DNA of 64,000 nt from Calditrichota bacterium (GCA_003854985.1 RQOG01000130.1:1-64000), one strand, 5' to 3'; numbered from the stretch's first letter, positions 1-9,975 are shown. A program made the numbers and translations. Notes: generated by a model not told the origin, from the sequence alone.

Positions 1-175
1 CAACAAGCGCGTTTACACCTTTTTTTTCAACTTCCAAGGCCGTTTGTTTTGCTTTTTCTTCATTAATATCCGATATCACAATATTTATTCCCGCTCCTGC
101 CAGATGCAGAGCGATCGCTTTTCCAATACCCTGCGCGGCTCCGGTTATAATAGCGGTTTTGCGTTCCTGATTCAT
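1..175 (-). CDS. fabG: 3-oxoacyl-ACP reductase (SDR), N-terminal part only
   Basis: The window edge cuts this gene; only about the first 58 codons are present. The reading starts MNQERKTAIITGAAQGIGKA and contains the short-chain dehydrogenase cofactor motif TGxxxGIG at residues 10-17, followed by the acidic residue (SDIN) that ends beta-strand 2. FabG reduces 3-oxoacyl-ACP with NADPH in fatty acid elongation. Its ATG overlaps the fabD stop codon as ATGA, so the two are probably translationally coupled. The position right after fabD in a plsX-fabH-fabD order strongly favours FabG over other SDR enzymes. Cofactor preference cannot be judged from the fragment. Confidence 0.85.
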   Translation of the reverse strand, partial: MNQERKTAIITGAAQGIGKAIALHLAGAGINIVISDINEEKAKQTALEVEKKGVNALV

Positions 176-1098
176 ACCATATTCTCCAAATTTCTTATAT
201 CGTCTGCGGTGCCGATTTCGCGGCAGGGGGTCTGTCGGCTGATACGCTTCAGCAGTCCTTTTAACACACGTCCGGGCCCGATTTCATAGAACTGGTCATA
301 TCCGTCTTTAATCATATTCTCCATGGATTCCTGCCATCTTACCGGTGAAACAAGCTGACGAAACAATAAATCTCTGATTTTATTTTTATCCTGAATAGCA
401 ACAGCTTCCACATTGGAATACAATGGAACTTCCGTATCATTTATGCTTGTCTTTTCCAAGGCTTCTTTCAATCCCTGGCGGGCGTCTTCCATCAGCGGGC
501 TGTGAAATGCACCCGACACCACAAGTTCAACCGCTTTCATGGCGCCGGCTTTTTCCGCCAGCTCTATAACTTTTTTTACCGCGGCAATATCCCCCGAAAC
601 AACAATCTGCCCAGGCGAATTATAATTGGCCGGTTGAATAATTCCGGAATCTGTCGCCGATTTACAAAGTTCATTTACCTGTTCCGTTTCCAGCCCGATG
701 ATAGCCGCCATAGTTCCCGGTTTTTCGATTCCGGCGTTATACATCAGTTCGCTACGCTTCTTTACAAGTTCCAAACCGGCTTCGAAACTAATCGCATCTA
801 CCGCCGCCAATGCGCTGTATTCGCCTAAACTATGCCCGGCAATGCCCTGTGGTTTAAAGCCCTTTTCTTTTAAAATTTCCGCAACAATCACGCTATGTAC
901 AAAGAGCGCCGGCTGGGTAACACAGGTCTTTTTTAATTCTTCTTCAGGACCTTCGAAACATATTTCTTTAAGATCGATTTTCATGATCTCATTAGCGCGG
1001 TCGAAATAGGTTTTGGCAATGGAAAACTGATCATAAAGATCTTTCCCCATGCCGACATATTGTGAAGCCTGTCCAGGAAATATGAACGCTTTTTTCAT
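172..1098 (-). CDS. fabD: malonyl-CoA:ACP transacylase FabD
   Basis: The 308-residue protein has the normal FabD length and opens with the FPGQ motif (Gln10). The nucleophile elbow is GHSLG with Ser90, and the catalytic His is in GAFHSPLM (His199). It transfers malonyl from CoA to acyl carrier protein, supplying the extender unit for FabH and FabF in the cytoplasm. It follows fabH by 58 bases and overlaps fabG by 4 bases in the lipid operon. Nothing is missing or odd. Confidence 0.97.
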   Translation of the reverse strand: MKKAFIFPGQASQYVGMGKDLYDQFSIAKTYFDRANEIMKIDLKEICFEGPEEELKKTCVTQPALFVHSVIVAEILKEKGFKPQGIAGHSLGEYSALAAVDAISFEAGLELVKKRSELMYNAGIEKPGTMAAIIGLETEQVNELCKSATDSGIIQPANYNSPGQIVVSGDIAAVKKVIELAEKAGAMKAVELVVSGAFHSPLMEDARQGLKEALEKTSINDTEVPLYSNVEAVAIQDKNKIRDLLFRQLVSPVRWQESMENMIKDGYDQFYEIGPGRVLKGLLKRISRQTPCREIGTADDIRNLENMV

Positions 1099-1156
1099 TT
1101 ATTTAAACAAATCCTCATCAGCAACCTGTTAATGACAATGATCAGTAACATGGATT

Positions 1157-2161
1157 TTATTTATCATACGCCCAGCGCAGTAAGGTGCTGCCCCAGGTGA
1201 ATCCGCCGCCAAAAGTAGCAAAAAGCACCAGATCGTTTTTATTGAGTTTCCCTTGTTCCCATGCTTCCGAAAGCGCTAAAGGTATGGTTGCCGCCGTTGT
1301 ATTTCCAAATTTTTCTATATTAATCATCACTTTATCATAATCGATGCCCAGTCTTTTAACCGTTGCATCGATAATTCTTAAATTAGCCTGATGTGGAACG
1401 AAGAGTTTTAGATCTTTACCGCTATAACCATGCTTTTCTATGATATTAACAGCGACTTCAGCCATTTTGGAAACGGCAAACTTAAAAACGTATTTACCAT
1501 CCTGGTAAATAAAATGCCAGTCGTTGGCCACCGTTTCCAAAGAAGCCGGGTATAAACTACCGCCGGCCTTTAATTTAAGGTATTCCGCACCCGAACCATC
1601 GGAAAACAGCATGAAATCTATTAAGCCAATTTGTTCATCATCGGTGGGCTCGAGTAACACAGCGCCGGCTGCATCTCCGAATAAAACACAGGTATTACGG
1701 TCTCTGTAATTAGTAATAGCGCTCATTTTATCTGCGCCAACAACGACAATCTTGCTATGCGTACCGGCTTTAATATATTGCGTACCGATCGATAAAGCAT
1801 AAAGGAATCCGGAACAGGCGGCAGCCACATCAAAAGACCAGGCATTCTTTGCACCGGATTTTTCCTGAACCAGATTACCGGTGCTGGGGAAAAACATATC
1901 CGGCGTTACGGTAGCCACAATGATTCCTTCAATTTCCATAGGATCAATCCCGCGCAGTTTGCAAATATTCTTTACTGCTTCTGCGGCCATATCCGAAGTG
2001 GCTTTCCCGTCTTCCAATATACGCCGTTCTTTTATGCCCGTTCTTGTTCTGATCCATTCGCCGCTTGTATCTACCATTTTTTCCAAATCAAAATTGGTTA
2101 ATACTTTTTCCGGAACATAATGCGCGACAGCGCTGATATATGCATTTTTATACACTTTCAC
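1157..2161 (-). CDS. fabH: beta-ketoacyl-ACP synthase III FabH
   Basis: The 334-residue protein carries the complete KAS III triad: Cys116 in AAACSGF, His257 in VPHQANLRI and Asn287 in FGNTTAA. It condenses acetyl-CoA (or a branched acyl-CoA) with malonyl-ACP to start fatty acid synthesis. The start codon lies inside the end of plsX (14-base overlap), which is common for this pair and suggests coupled translation. Primer specificity (straight or branched) cannot be read safely from the sequence. Confidence 0.97.
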   Translation of the reverse strand: MKVYKNAYISAVAHYVPEKVLTNFDLEKMVDTSGEWIRTRTGIKERRILEDGKATSDMAAEAVKNICKLRGIDPMEIEGIIVATVTPDMFFPSTGNLVQEKSGAKNAWSFDVAAACSGFLYALSIGTQYIKAGTHSKIVVVGADKMSAITNYRDRNTCVLFGDAAGAVLLEPTDDEQIGLIDFMLFSDGSGAEYLKLKAGGSLYPASLETVANDWHFIYQDGKYVFKFAVSKMAEVAVNIIEKHGYSGKDLKLFVPHQANLRIIDATVKRLGIDYDKVMINIEKFGNTTAATIPLALSEAWEQGKLNKNDLVLFATFGGGFTWGSTLLRWAYDK

Positions 2162-3161
2162 AGTCCTTCTTTTTTAAATACTCTTCTATTAAATGATTAA
2201 CCTTTTTACATTCCATGTTTTTTGCAACCTTCAAGGCATTTTTTATCGCTTTGGCCTTCGAATTGCCATGGCAGATAATGGAAATGCCATTTACACCAAG
2301 AAGCGGCACTCCGCCATATTCTTCGTAATCATAGCTGCGTTTTAATTCGGAGAAAGCAGGTTTTACCAAAAAAGCCCCTAAATTTGTGAACAGGTTTGTG
2401 CCAATATTTTTTTTGATACCTTTGATGATAACACTCATAACGCTTTCTGCCATTTTAAGAATAGCATTGCCAACGAAGCCATCACATACGATGATATCGG
2501 TTGTTCCTTTTAATATATCTCTGCCCTCCACATTTCCATAAAAACAGGGCATACTTTTTTTAAATAACTGAAAGGCTGCAACGGTCGTTTCGTTGCCTTT
2601 TTTTTCTTCTTCACCAATATTAAGTAAACCGATTTTCAAATCTTTCGCATTAAATACTTCGCTGACGAATATGTTCCCCATCACTCCGAATTGCAGTAAA
2701 TGATTAGGCCGGGAATCCACATTTGCGCCCACATCAATTATAAAGACCATGCCCTTTTCACTTGGCAAAAACGAACCGATGGCCGGACGAGCGACTCCGG
2801 GAATCTTTTTTAATGTTATTAAACTTCCCGCCAATTGTGCGCCCGTGCTCCCGGCGCTAACAAACGCCTGCGCCTCTCCTGTTTTATGCAGATTGAGTCC
2901 GACGACCATACTGGAATTTTGTTTTCTTCTAAGAGCTTCGGTGGGCGTTTCATTCATCCCGATATTTTCAGGAGCATGAACGATTGAAAAATATTTATGC
3001 ATATCGGCCGGAATAACCGCCAATTGCTCTTCGATTACAGGCTGATCTCCTACTAAAATTATTCCATCCTCGCCGGAGCTCTCTTTGATATAATGATAAG
3101 CGCCCGTTACCTTCTCGTGAGCACCATAGTCTCCGCCCATAACATCCAATGCAATACGCAT
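2148..3161 (-). CDS. plsX: phosphate acyltransferase PlsX
   Basis: The 337-residue protein starts MRIALDVMGGDYGAHE, the characteristic PlsX opening, and retains the internal GSTGA and DVGANVD motifs. PlsX makes acyl-phosphate from acyl-ACP, the donor used by the PlsY acyltransferase in phospholipid synthesis. It lies between rpmF and fabH in the conserved yceD-rpmF-plsX-fabH-fabD-fabG order, which links ribosome supply to membrane lipid supply. Confidence 0.97.
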   Translation of the reverse strand: MRIALDVMGGDYGAHEKVTGAYHYIKESSGEDGIILVGDQPVIEEQLAVIPADMHKYFSIVHAPENIGMNETPTEALRRKQNSSMVVGLNLHKTGEAQAFVSAGSTGAQLAGSLITLKKIPGVARPAIGSFLPSEKGMVFIIDVGANVDSRPNHLLQFGVMGNIFVSEVFNAKDLKIGLLNIGEEEKKGNETTVAAFQLFKKSMPCFYGNVEGRDILKGTTDIIVCDGFVGNAILKMAESVMSVIIKGIKKNIGTNLFTNLGAFLVKPAFSELKRSYDYEEYGGVPLLGVNGISIICHGNSKAKAIKNALKVAKNMECKKVNHLIEEYLKKKDCESV

Positions 3162-3184
3162 CGATTATCCCGGATTCGTTCTAA

Positions 3185-3373
3185 TTAAGCGTTATCTGGA
3201 ATAATAACGCTTTTCCCTTTATAATAGCCGCAGTTAGGACAAACTGCATGCATTAACTTCTTTTCGCCGCAATGATCGCAGGTTACGAGAGAACCGGTTT
3301 TTATCCCGGATACCCAGTTTGCTCTGCGCTTATCACGTTTGGAACGTGATATTTTTCTTTTTGGATTTGCCAT
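3185..3373 (-). CDS. rpmF: 50S ribosomal protein L32
   Basis: This 62-residue basic protein begins MANPKRKISRSKRDKRRAN, as L32 proteins do, and keeps the zinc-ribbon form with two CxxC pairs (CDHC and CPNC). L32 is part of the large ribosomal subunit. The gene sits 10 bases after yceD and 23 bases before plsX, the usual bacterial arrangement. Keeping all four cysteines marks it as the zinc-dependent form of L32. Confidence 0.97.
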   Translation of the reverse strand: MANPKRKISRSKRDKRRANWVSGIKTGSLVTCDHCGEKKLMHAVCPNCGYYKGKSVIIPDNA

Positions 3374-3383
3374 ATATTTACTC

Positions 3384-3878
3384 CTATTTAATAAATTTCC
3401 TTAATTCTTCCCATCGCGGATCGGTCTTTTCCGCACCGCATCGACATGGTTCGTGGTTTAAGTCAGCGCCACAACCGGGACAAATACCCTTACAATCATC
3501 CCTGCATAACATTTTAACCGGATGATTCAGAATGATCATTTCCATAAGAAACGGATCGATATCTATTTCCGTGGTGCCGACCGGATACAACACAACATCC
3601 TCCTCATCTTTCAGTTTTCCTTCGCCAATCTGAATAATCTGAGTCAGTCTGGCTTCAAAAGGCGTCCGGTATAACGAAAGACATCGGTCACACTGATATT
3701 GAGCCTCCGTTGCAAGATGGATATTAAACCTTATATCCGAACCAAATTTGTCAACGACCACATGTATTTTTAACGGACCCGGATAGTGGTTACGATAAGA
3801 TTCTGATAGAAAATCCGAATCAATTACATCATCCAGTTCCACTAAATTATTTGCTAAATTCTGAATGTTTATTTTCAT
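3384..3878 (-). CDS. yceD: YceD/DUF177 family protein
   Basis: The 164-residue protein has the DUF177 layout: an N-terminal beta-rich half, an internal CDRCL motif near residue 82 and a C-terminal cluster of paired cysteines (CKGICPGCGADL, then HEPCRCG). Family members are encoded immediately upstream of rpmF in most bacteria; in plants and E. coli they have been linked to 23S rRNA accumulation. The cysteine pairs probably bind zinc. It is the first gene of the operon, so the promoter should lie just upstream, where an inverted repeat is seen. Confidence 0.9.
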   Translation of the reverse strand: MKINIQNLANNLVELDDVIDSDFLSESYRNHYPGPLKIHVVVDKFGSDIRFNIHLATEAQYQCDRCLSLYRTPFEARLTQIIQIGEGKLKDEEDVVLYPVGTTEIDIDPFLMEMIILNHPVKMLCRDDCKGICPGCGADLNHEPCRCGAEKTDPRWEELRKFIK

Positions 3879-3905
3879 AATAAAACTTGGAATTTAAAGA
3901 ATGAA

Positions 3906-3959
3906 GCCGGTAATAGCAATATTATCCTATTTAAAAAATCATATAAATGGATTACCGGC
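3906..3959. repeat. spaced 9-bp inverted repeat in the ackA-yceD gap
   Basis: The arms GCCGGTAAT (3906-3914) and ATTACCGGC (3951-3959) are perfectly complementary and separated by 36 bases of AT-rich sequence. On the minus strand the spacer contains GATAAT-like -10 candidates for the yceD operon, so the repeat could be two operator half-sites around a promoter. It could also be a weak long-loop structure ending the ackA transcript. Function is not known. Confidence 0.35.
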
Positions 3960-4092
3960 ATTTATTACAGGGATGAATAATTATTCTGCTTTTAGTCTGA
4001 ATTCGGACAAGTTACATTTTTCATTTTCAAATACTGAATACAAACAATTTGACAGCACTATCCGGCAAAATCAAACGCAATTAATCTGTATT

Positions 4093-5304
4093 CTACTTTT
4101 TCTTCTTTAAACCTTTCACAATCTCCATGGTATCCATGGCAATAATTAATTCTTCGTTTGTGGGTATTACAACACATTTAACTTTTGAATCGCCGGCGCT
4201 TATATAGCGCGCTTCTTTTGACTTTAATTCATTCTTAGCCGAATCGATTTTTAGACCTAAAAATTCCAAATCCTGCAATGAATTTTTTCTTACCAGAATG
4301 GAGTTTTCGCCGATACCTCCGGTAAAAACCAGAATATCGACTCCACCCATTGCAGCCGCATAGGCTCCGATATACTTTTTTAACCGGTAAGTGAACATAT
4401 CATGTGCCAGCTTTGCCCGTTCGTTAGAGTTATAATTTTCTTCAATCTCCCTCATATCGCTGCTTACGCCGCTCACTCCGATAAGACCGCTATGTTTATT
4501 TAACAGAATGGTGGCGTCATTGAGCGTTAATTCTTCTTTGGACATAATCTGCAGAATAATGGCCGGATCCATATCCCCGCTGCGCGTTCCCATCAGCAAT
4601 CCTTCCAAAGGCGTAAATCCCATGGAGGTATCGACCGATTTACCGTTTTTTATGGCGGCAATCGAAGCGCCCTTTCCGAGATGACAGGTGATAATTTTGG
4701 ACTGGTCTTTCGACATGCCGGTTAATTCCAGCGCCCGGTCCGATACGAACCGGTGCGATGTTCCATGAAATCCATAGCGGCGAATCCCGTGCCTTTTATA
4801 AATTGTATAAGGCAACCCATACATAAATGCATACGGCGGCATGGATTGATGAAATGCGGTGTCAAATACACCGATCTGCGGAACATCCGGCAATAACTGT
4901 TCAGCGGCATTGATACCTTTCAAATTCGGTGGATTATGCAAGGGTGCATAATCAATACATTTACGAAGTTCGCGCATTACTCCTTCATCAATCAACACAG
5001 AAGCGCTGAAGGCTTCGCCGCCATGCACGACCCGGTGTCCTACCGCGTCAATTTCATTTTTACTCTGTAATACACCATGATTTTTACTTAACAGAACGCT
5101 CAATACATATTCTATGGCCATTTTGTGATCAAGTATTTCTCCCGAAAGACGAACTTCGTCTTTGCCGGTCGGGCGATGTGTTAATATGGCGCCAGACATA
5201 CCGATACGCTCAACCAGACCGCTGGCCAGTACCCGTTTTTCTTCAGGATCAATTACCTGATATTTTACTGATGAACTCCCTGAGTTTAATACTAATACAA
5301 TCAT
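4093..5304 (-). CDS. ackA: acetate kinase
   Basis: The 403-residue protein shows the acetokinase signatures: N-terminal LVLNSGSSSVKYQ, GHRVVHGGE around residue 90, FDTAFHQ around residue 148 and HLGKGASI near residue 208. It interconverts acetyl-phosphate plus ADP with acetate plus ATP, usually yielding ATP in fermentation. No phosphotransacetylase gene is beside it here. Downstream genes in the region encode further substrate-level phosphorylation enzymes. Confidence 0.97.
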   Translation of the reverse strand: MIVLVLNSGSSSVKYQVIDPEEKRVLASGLVERIGMSGAILTHRPTGKDEVRLSGEILDHKMAIEYVLSVLLSKNHGVLQSKNEIDAVGHRVVHGGEAFSASVLIDEGVMRELRKCIDYAPLHNPPNLKGINAAEQLLPDVPQIGVFDTAFHQSMPPYAFMYGLPYTIYKRHGIRRYGFHGTSHRFVSDRALELTGMSKDQSKIITCHLGKGASIAAIKNGKSVDTSMGFTPLEGLLMGTRSGDMDPAIILQIMSKEELTLNDATILLNKHSGLIGVSGVSSDMREIEENYNSNERAKLAHDMFTYRLKKYIGAYAAAMGGVDILVFTGGIGENSILVRKNSLQDLEFLGLKIDSAKNELKSKEARYISAGDSKVKCVVIPTNEELIIAMDTMEIVKGLKKKK

Positions 5305-5351
5305 TTTATTTAAAATTCCTTCTTGGTAAGATTTGATGGACCGACTTTTAA

Positions 5352-6278
5352 CTAATTATATTCAAAAAATCCTTTTCCGGTTTTTTTGCCCAAATGACCG
5401 GCACGGACAAGCTTTCTTAGTAACGGACAGGGCCGGTATTTAGCCTCGCCTAATTCTCTGAACAGTGTTTCCATCCAGGCCATCAGTTCATCCAGTCCGA
5501 TTAAATCCGCTAATGCCAGCGGGCCTTTGGGGAAATTATAGCCGAGTTTCATAGCCGTATCCACATGTTCTGCGGTGGCAACGCCTTCCATGACTATGTG
5601 AATAGCTTCGTTAATCATTGGGACAATTACACGCGTGGTTATATATCCCGGATATTCAAAAACCTCAACTGCGGTTTTATCCAGAGTTTCAGAAAAATTT
5701 TTAATAATCTGATAAGTCTCATCACTGGTCTTCAGACCGCGTACGATTTCAACTAATGGGATTTTTGGCACGGGATTTAAAAAATGCATCCCTATAACCT
5801 TATCCTGCCTGTTGTTCGTGGAAGCGATTTCAGTGATACTAAGCGCGGAAGTGTTGGTAATAAAAATCGTATCCGGATCACAAATTGTATCGATTTTTGC
5901 CCAGAGATTTTGTTTTTCTTCCAGGTTTTCCGTAATTGCTTCGATCACCAAATCTCCGTGAATAGCATCTTCTATTTTGGATGATATCTTTATCCTGCTC
6001 AGGATGGCTTTTTTCTCACTTTCGGTAAGCGTCCAGCGGGCGATTTCCTGATCCATACTTTTTTCGAGTTCCTGTATTCCCTTTTTTGCGAGCGATTCAT
6101 TTCTTTCAATTAATATCACTTCCATACCTTTGGAAGCAATTAATTGCGAAATCCCCTGCCCCATGGTCCCTGCGCCAAATACGGCTACGACCTTAATGGC
6201 ATCGGCGTTTTCCAATCTGCCAATTTCGGCCTGTTTAAGAATTTCAATATCCATTACTTTCTTTTCTTTATCAGCCAT
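5352..6278 (-). CDS. 3-hydroxyacyl-CoA dehydrogenase (3-hydroxybutyryl-CoA dehydrogenase type)
   Basis: The 308-residue protein has a Rossmann motif GAGTMGQGI about 35 residues in and the catalytic His context GMHFLNPVP, followed by a C-terminal all-helical dimerisation domain ending KKTGKGFFEYN. It oxidises or reduces 3-hydroxyacyl-CoA with NAD(P), as in butyrate metabolism or beta-oxidation. The N terminus is about 28 residues longer than the classic 280-residue Hbd; an internal start is possible. It is transcribed toward ackA. No crotonase or acyl-CoA dehydrogenase is adjacent, so direction of use is open. Confidence 0.92.
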   Translation of the reverse strand: MADKEKKVMDIEILKQAEIGRLENADAIKVVAVFGAGTMGQGISQLIASKGMEVILIERNESLAKKGIQELEKSMDQEIARWTLTESEKKAILSRIKISSKIEDAIHGDLVIEAITENLEEKQNLWAKIDTICDPDTIFITNTSALSITEIASTNNRQDKVIGMHFLNPVPKIPLVEIVRGLKTSDETYQIIKNFSETLDKTAVEVFEYPGYITTRVIVPMINEAIHIVMEGVATAEHVDTAMKLGYNFPKGPLALADLIGLDELMAWMETLFRELGEAKYRPCPLLRKLVRAGHLGKKTGKGFFEYN

Positions 6279-6336
6279 TTTTTATCCTCGTGACTTTCGT
6301 TACATATATGACAAGGGTTTTACAACCTGTATTATA

Positions 6337-6765
6337 TTATGAATTATTTTCAGTTAATTCTTTAGTTGAAAAAAAGAATGCCATTTCTATGGCAGCATTT
6401 TCTATTGAATCTGAAGCATGAATGATGTTTCTTTGTTTACTTTCCGCAAACATTTTACGAACTGTGCCTTCATCTGCCATCGCCGGATCGGTGGCGCCGA
6501 TCACTTTCCTGAGGTCCACAACGGCATTTTCTTTTTCCAGCGCTAACACGACGACCCTGTATTCGGTCATGAATTTTACTAAATCGTCATAAAACGACCG
6601 CTCTTTATGAACCGCATAAAAAGCTCCAGCCGTTTCACGGGTTAATTTAATCATTTTCATTGCTATGATATCAAATCCTTCGGCAATCAGCCTCGATATG
6701 ACTTCTCCGGCTAGTTTTCTTTTGATACAATCCGGTTTCAAAATAGCCAGTGTTCTTTCTTTCAC
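6337..6765 (-). CDS. ndk: nucleoside diphosphate kinase
   Basis: The 142-residue protein has the NDK active-site segment [12 protein letters not shown] with the phospho-accepting His116, and the N-terminal TLAILKPD. It balances NTP pools by transferring the gamma phosphate between nucleotides. It lies 10 bases after sucD. This is a logical pairing because succinyl-CoA ligase may produce GTP, which NDK converts to ATP. Confidence 0.96.
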   Translation of the reverse strand: MKERTLAILKPDCIKRKLAGEVISRLIAEGFDIIAMKMIKLTRETAGAFYAVHKERSFYDDLVKFMTEYRVVVLALEKENAVVDLRKVIGATDPAMADEGTVRKMFAESKQRNIIHASDSIENAAIEMAFFFSTKELTENNS

Positions 6766-6775
6766 TCCGATTCCT

Positions 6776-7654
6776 CTATTTTACATTCATTACTTTTTTA
6801 ACCATAGCGCCGATCTCAGCAGGACTTTTGCAGACATGTATCCCGGCGGCTTTCAAAGCTTTCATTTTTTCAGCGGCTGTTCCTTTACCTCCGCTGATAA
6901 TCGCTCCGGCATGCCCCATTCTTCTTCCGGGAGGAGCGGTCTGACCTGCTATGAAACTTACTACAGGTTTTTTAAAATTTTTCTTTATCCAGGAAGCCGC
7001 TTCCTCTTCGGCGGAACCGCCGATTTCTCCGATCATAACAACGGCATGCGTATTTTTATCATCATTAAATAGCTTAAGAGCATCAATAAATCGCGTGCCG
7101 ATCACAGGATCGCCGCCAATGCCTATACAAGTAGATTGACCGATCCCCAGCCGGGTTAACTGATCCACAGCTTCATAGGTCAGCGTGCCCGAACGGCTGA
7201 TTACACCCACATTTCCGGGTTTATGAATAGACGCAGGCATAATTCCCATTTTCCCGATACCCGGTGAAATCACGCCGGGACAATTCGGACCGATAAGATG
7301 GGTATTTTTATCCCGGAGATACTCATAAACAACGACCATATCCATGGCAGGAATACCTTCCGTAATGCAGACAATCAAATCCAGCCCGGCATCGGCGGCT
7401 TCCATGATTGCATCCGCTGCAAAAGCCGGGGGAACAAAAATAACCGACGCATTCGCTCCGGTCTTTTCCACAGCTTCTTTTACGGTATTAAATATCGGAA
7501 CGATTCCCTGAAACGATTGCCCGCCTTTTCCAGGCGTAACACCGGCGACTACATTAGAATGGTATTCCAGCATTTGCCCGGTATGAAACGAACCTTCGGA
7601 GCCGGTAATACCCTGAACAAGAATTCTGGTATCTTTTGTTAATAAAATGCTCAT
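6776..7654 (-). CDS. sucD: succinyl-CoA ligase alpha subunit
   Basis: The 292-residue protein has the CoA-binding start [13 protein letters not shown], the [10 protein letters not shown] loop near residue 122 and the phosphohistidine loop [12 protein letters not shown] with His248. With SucC it makes succinate and ATP or GTP from succinyl-CoA. It follows sucC by 45 bases and precedes ndk, so sucC-sucD-ndk looks like one transcription unit. Confidence 0.97.
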   Translation of the reverse strand: MSILLTKDTRILVQGITGSEGSFHTGQMLEYHSNVVAGVTPGKGGQSFQGIVPIFNTVKEAVEKTGANASVIFVPPAFAADAIMEAADAGLDLIVCITEGIPAMDMVVVYEYLRDKNTHLIGPNCPGVISPGIGKMGIMPASIHKPGNVGVISRSGTLTYEAVDQLTRLGIGQSTCIGIGGDPVIGTRFIDALKLFNDDKNTHAVVMIGEIGGSAEEEAASWIKKNFKKPVVSFIAGQTAPPGRRMGHAGAIISGGKGTAAEKMKALKAAGIHVCKSPAEIGAMVKKVMNVK

Positions 7655-7699
7655 TTTATTTTCTCTTGAGACGCGTTATAGTTTTCCGGTAAATCTTCA

Positions 7700-8863
7700 T
7701 TAATTTTTAATAGCATTAACGACCTTTTTTGCAGCATCCTGCAGGTTGTCGGCTACAATAAAATCCATGCCCGATTCGCGTAACAACACACCGGCTTCCC
7801 GGGCATTTGTGCCCTCCAGACGCACGACAACCGGAATTTTAACATCGATGCTGTTCACCGCTTCGATAACACCTTTGGCTACTCTGTCACAGCGGACAAT
7901 TCCGCCAAAAATATTAATAAGAACCGCCTTCACATTTTTATCGGCTAAAATTATTTTAAAGCCATTTCTTACGGTTTCAACATTGGCCCCGCCGCCAACA
8001 TCCAGAAAATTTGCCGGCTCACCTCCGGTCAGTTTTATGATATCCATAGTAGCCATGGCCAGTCCTGCCCCGTTGACCATACAACCGACATTCCCATCGA
8101 GTTTTATATAGTTCAGATGGTAATTGGACGCTTCGACTTCCAGAGGTTCTTCTTCATCCAGATCGCGGAGATCAGCGACATCCTGATGACGATATAATGC
8201 GCTGTCATCAAAATTGATTTTAGCATCCAGCGCCAGAACTTCCCCACCTTTTGTAACGACCAGGGGATTTATCTCTGCCAGAGAACAATCATTGGCGTTA
8301 AAGGTCTGATATAAACCCATCATAAATTTTACGGCGTTGCCAACCTGCTTTCCGCTTAATCCGAGACCAAAAGCCAGCTTTCTGGCCTGAAAGGGCTGAA
8401 ATCCTACCCGCGGATCAATCCATTCCTTTAATATTTTTTCAGGATTTTCGGCGGCAACTTTTTCTATTTCCACTCCGCCTTCCGTACTGGCCATTATTAC
8501 AAAACGGGAACAGGAACGATCCAGCGTCATACCAAGGTATAATTCTTTTTCAATATCGATACCCTGTTCAATAAGCAGTTTCTTTACTTCTTTGCCTTCA
8601 GCCCCCGTTTGATGGGTAACTAATTTCATGCCTAACATCGATTGACTTATGGCTTCAACTTCAGCGATGTCTTTAGCAATTTTGACCCCGCCGCCTTTAC
8701 CGCGTCCGCCGGCATGTATCTGGGCTTTGATTACAGCAATTTCTGTCGGTAATTTTCGTGCCGCATTAACAGCTTCCTTTGCAGAAAAAACTACATAACC
8801 TTCAGGAACAGGCACCTGAAATTTTCTTAAAATCTCTTTAGCCTGATATTCATGAATCTTCAT
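7700..8863 (-). CDS. sucC: ADP/GDP-forming succinyl-CoA ligase beta subunit
   Basis: The 387-residue protein starts [15 protein letters not shown] and has the ATP-grasp features expected of SucC: the [15 protein letters not shown] nucleotide loop near residue 45, [10 protein letters not shown] near residue 196 and FLDVGGGA near residue 268. It forms the nucleotide-binding half of the ligase with SucD. Upstream, at 8912-8917 on the minus strand, TATAAT is a plausible -10 element, although no convincing -35 is visible. Confidence 0.97.
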   Translation of the reverse strand: MKIHEYQAKEILRKFQVPVPEGYVVFSAKEAVNAARKLPTEIAVIKAQIHAGGRGKGGGVKIAKDIAEVEAISQSMLGMKLVTHQTGAEGKEVKKLLIEQGIDIEKELYLGMTLDRSCSRFVIMASTEGGVEIEKVAAENPEKILKEWIDPRVGFQPFQARKLAFGLGLSGKQVGNAVKFMMGLYQTFNANDCSLAEINPLVVTKGGEVLALDAKINFDDSALYRHQDVADLRDLDEEEPLEVEASNYHLNYIKLDGNVGCMVNGAGLAMATMDIIKLTGGEPANFLDVGGGANVETVRNGFKIILADKNVKAVLINIFGGIVRCDRVAKGVIEAVNSIDVKIPVVVRLEGTNAREAGVLLRESGMDFIVADNLQDAAKKVVNAIKN

Positions 8864-8976
8864 ATAAAATTTCCTCAGACTCCTGTGACAAGGGGAGGTA
8901 ACTCCAAATTTATTATAGGTTTTTAATATAAGAATTTATTGCTAATATGTAAAACAAATTAAGGACTTTTGAATGG

Positions 8977-9927
8977 TTAATCCGGTAAAATTTTTGTTCC
9001 TGCTTTTCCATCAAGGGCATCGGTTATTTTTTCCGTCGAAGTAATGATGACTTCCGAACCGCCGTCACTGATAAAATTAATGGCCGCCTGAATTTTTGGC
9101 CCCATACTACCGGCGGGAAAATGTCCTTCCGTCAGATAGCGCTGCGCCTGTTTAACAGTCATCGTGTCCAAATCTATTTGTTCGGGTGTGTTATAATTTA
9201 AAGCTGCTTTTTCAACGCCGGTTAAAATAAGAAGCCTATCGGCGTTAACATCCCGAGCCAGCACCGCCGAAGCCAGGTCTTTATCAATAACCGCATCCAC
9301 ACCTTCCAGCCAGCCGCGATGATCTATATAGACCGGAATGCCGCCGCCGCCTGCGGCAATAACGATAATCCCTGAATCCACCAAATGACTAATAATATCT
9401 TTTGGTACAATACCGATCGGCGCCGGTGATGGTACTACCCTGCGAAATCCCCGCCCCTTATCCTCCTTCATTATCCAGCCGCGATGATTTATCAATTCCG
9501 GAACATCTTCCTCATGAAAAAAAGGACCGACAAATTTAGTGGGATTCTTTATGGAAGGGTCATCGGGGTCAACTAGAACCTGGGTAAGAATGGTCGCTAC
9601 CTGACGATTAATACCCATATCATGCATAACATTTTGCAGACATTGTTCAATCATATATCCCATACCGCCTTCAAGATCGCCGACAATGATGCCCAGCGGT
9701 AGTTCCGGAACCAGATGCCGGCTTTCTTCCACGCGGATAAGCGCATTGCCAACCTGGGGGCCGTTGCCGTGTGTAATAACAACATCATAACCTCTTTTCA
9801 GCAGGTTTATTACACTGACCATACTTTTTCTTGTATTCAAAAACTGCTGGGTGATGTTTCCCTCTTCACCGGCGGGCGTTATCGCATTACCGCCTAAAGC
9901 AACGACCACTCTCTTTTTCCGCTTCAT
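8977..9927 (-). CDS. arcC: carbamate kinase
   Basis: The 316-residue protein has amino-acid-kinase motifs: VVALGGNAI at the N terminus, THGNGPQVGN near residue 54 and the AAGGGGIPV loop near residue 192. Carbamate kinase makes ATP from carbamoyl phosphate in arginine, agmatine or purine fermentation. No arginine deiminase or ornithine carbamoyltransferase is nearby, so the source of carbamoyl phosphate is not visible. It follows the cyclic-diphosphoglycerate-synthetase-like gene by 48 bases on the same strand. Confidence 0.95.
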   Translation of the reverse strand: MKRKKRVVVALGGNAITPAGEEGNITQQFLNTRKSMVSVINLLKRGYDVVITHGNGPQVGNALIRVEESRHLVPELPLGIIVGDLEGGMGYMIEQCLQNVMHDMGINRQVATILTQVLVDPDDPSIKNPTKFVGPFFHEEDVPELINHRGWIMKEDKGRGFRRVVPSPAPIGIVPKDIISHLVDSGIIVIAAGGGGIPVYIDHRGWLEGVDAVIDKDLASAVLARDVNADRLLILTGVEKAALNYNTPEQIDLDTMTVKQAQRYLTEGHFPAGSMGPKIQAAINFISDGGSEVIITSTEKITDALDGKAGTKILPD

Positions 9928-9975
9928 ATGATTTTCTTGCCTGGTAAAAGTAAATTGTGCTTTAAATATACGCAG

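Noticed and set aside
3901-4110. Plus-strand 69-residue reading between ackA and yceD
   Set aside because: It has no ribosome-binding site or recognisable motif, covers the inverted repeat and overlaps the end of ackA on the other strand.
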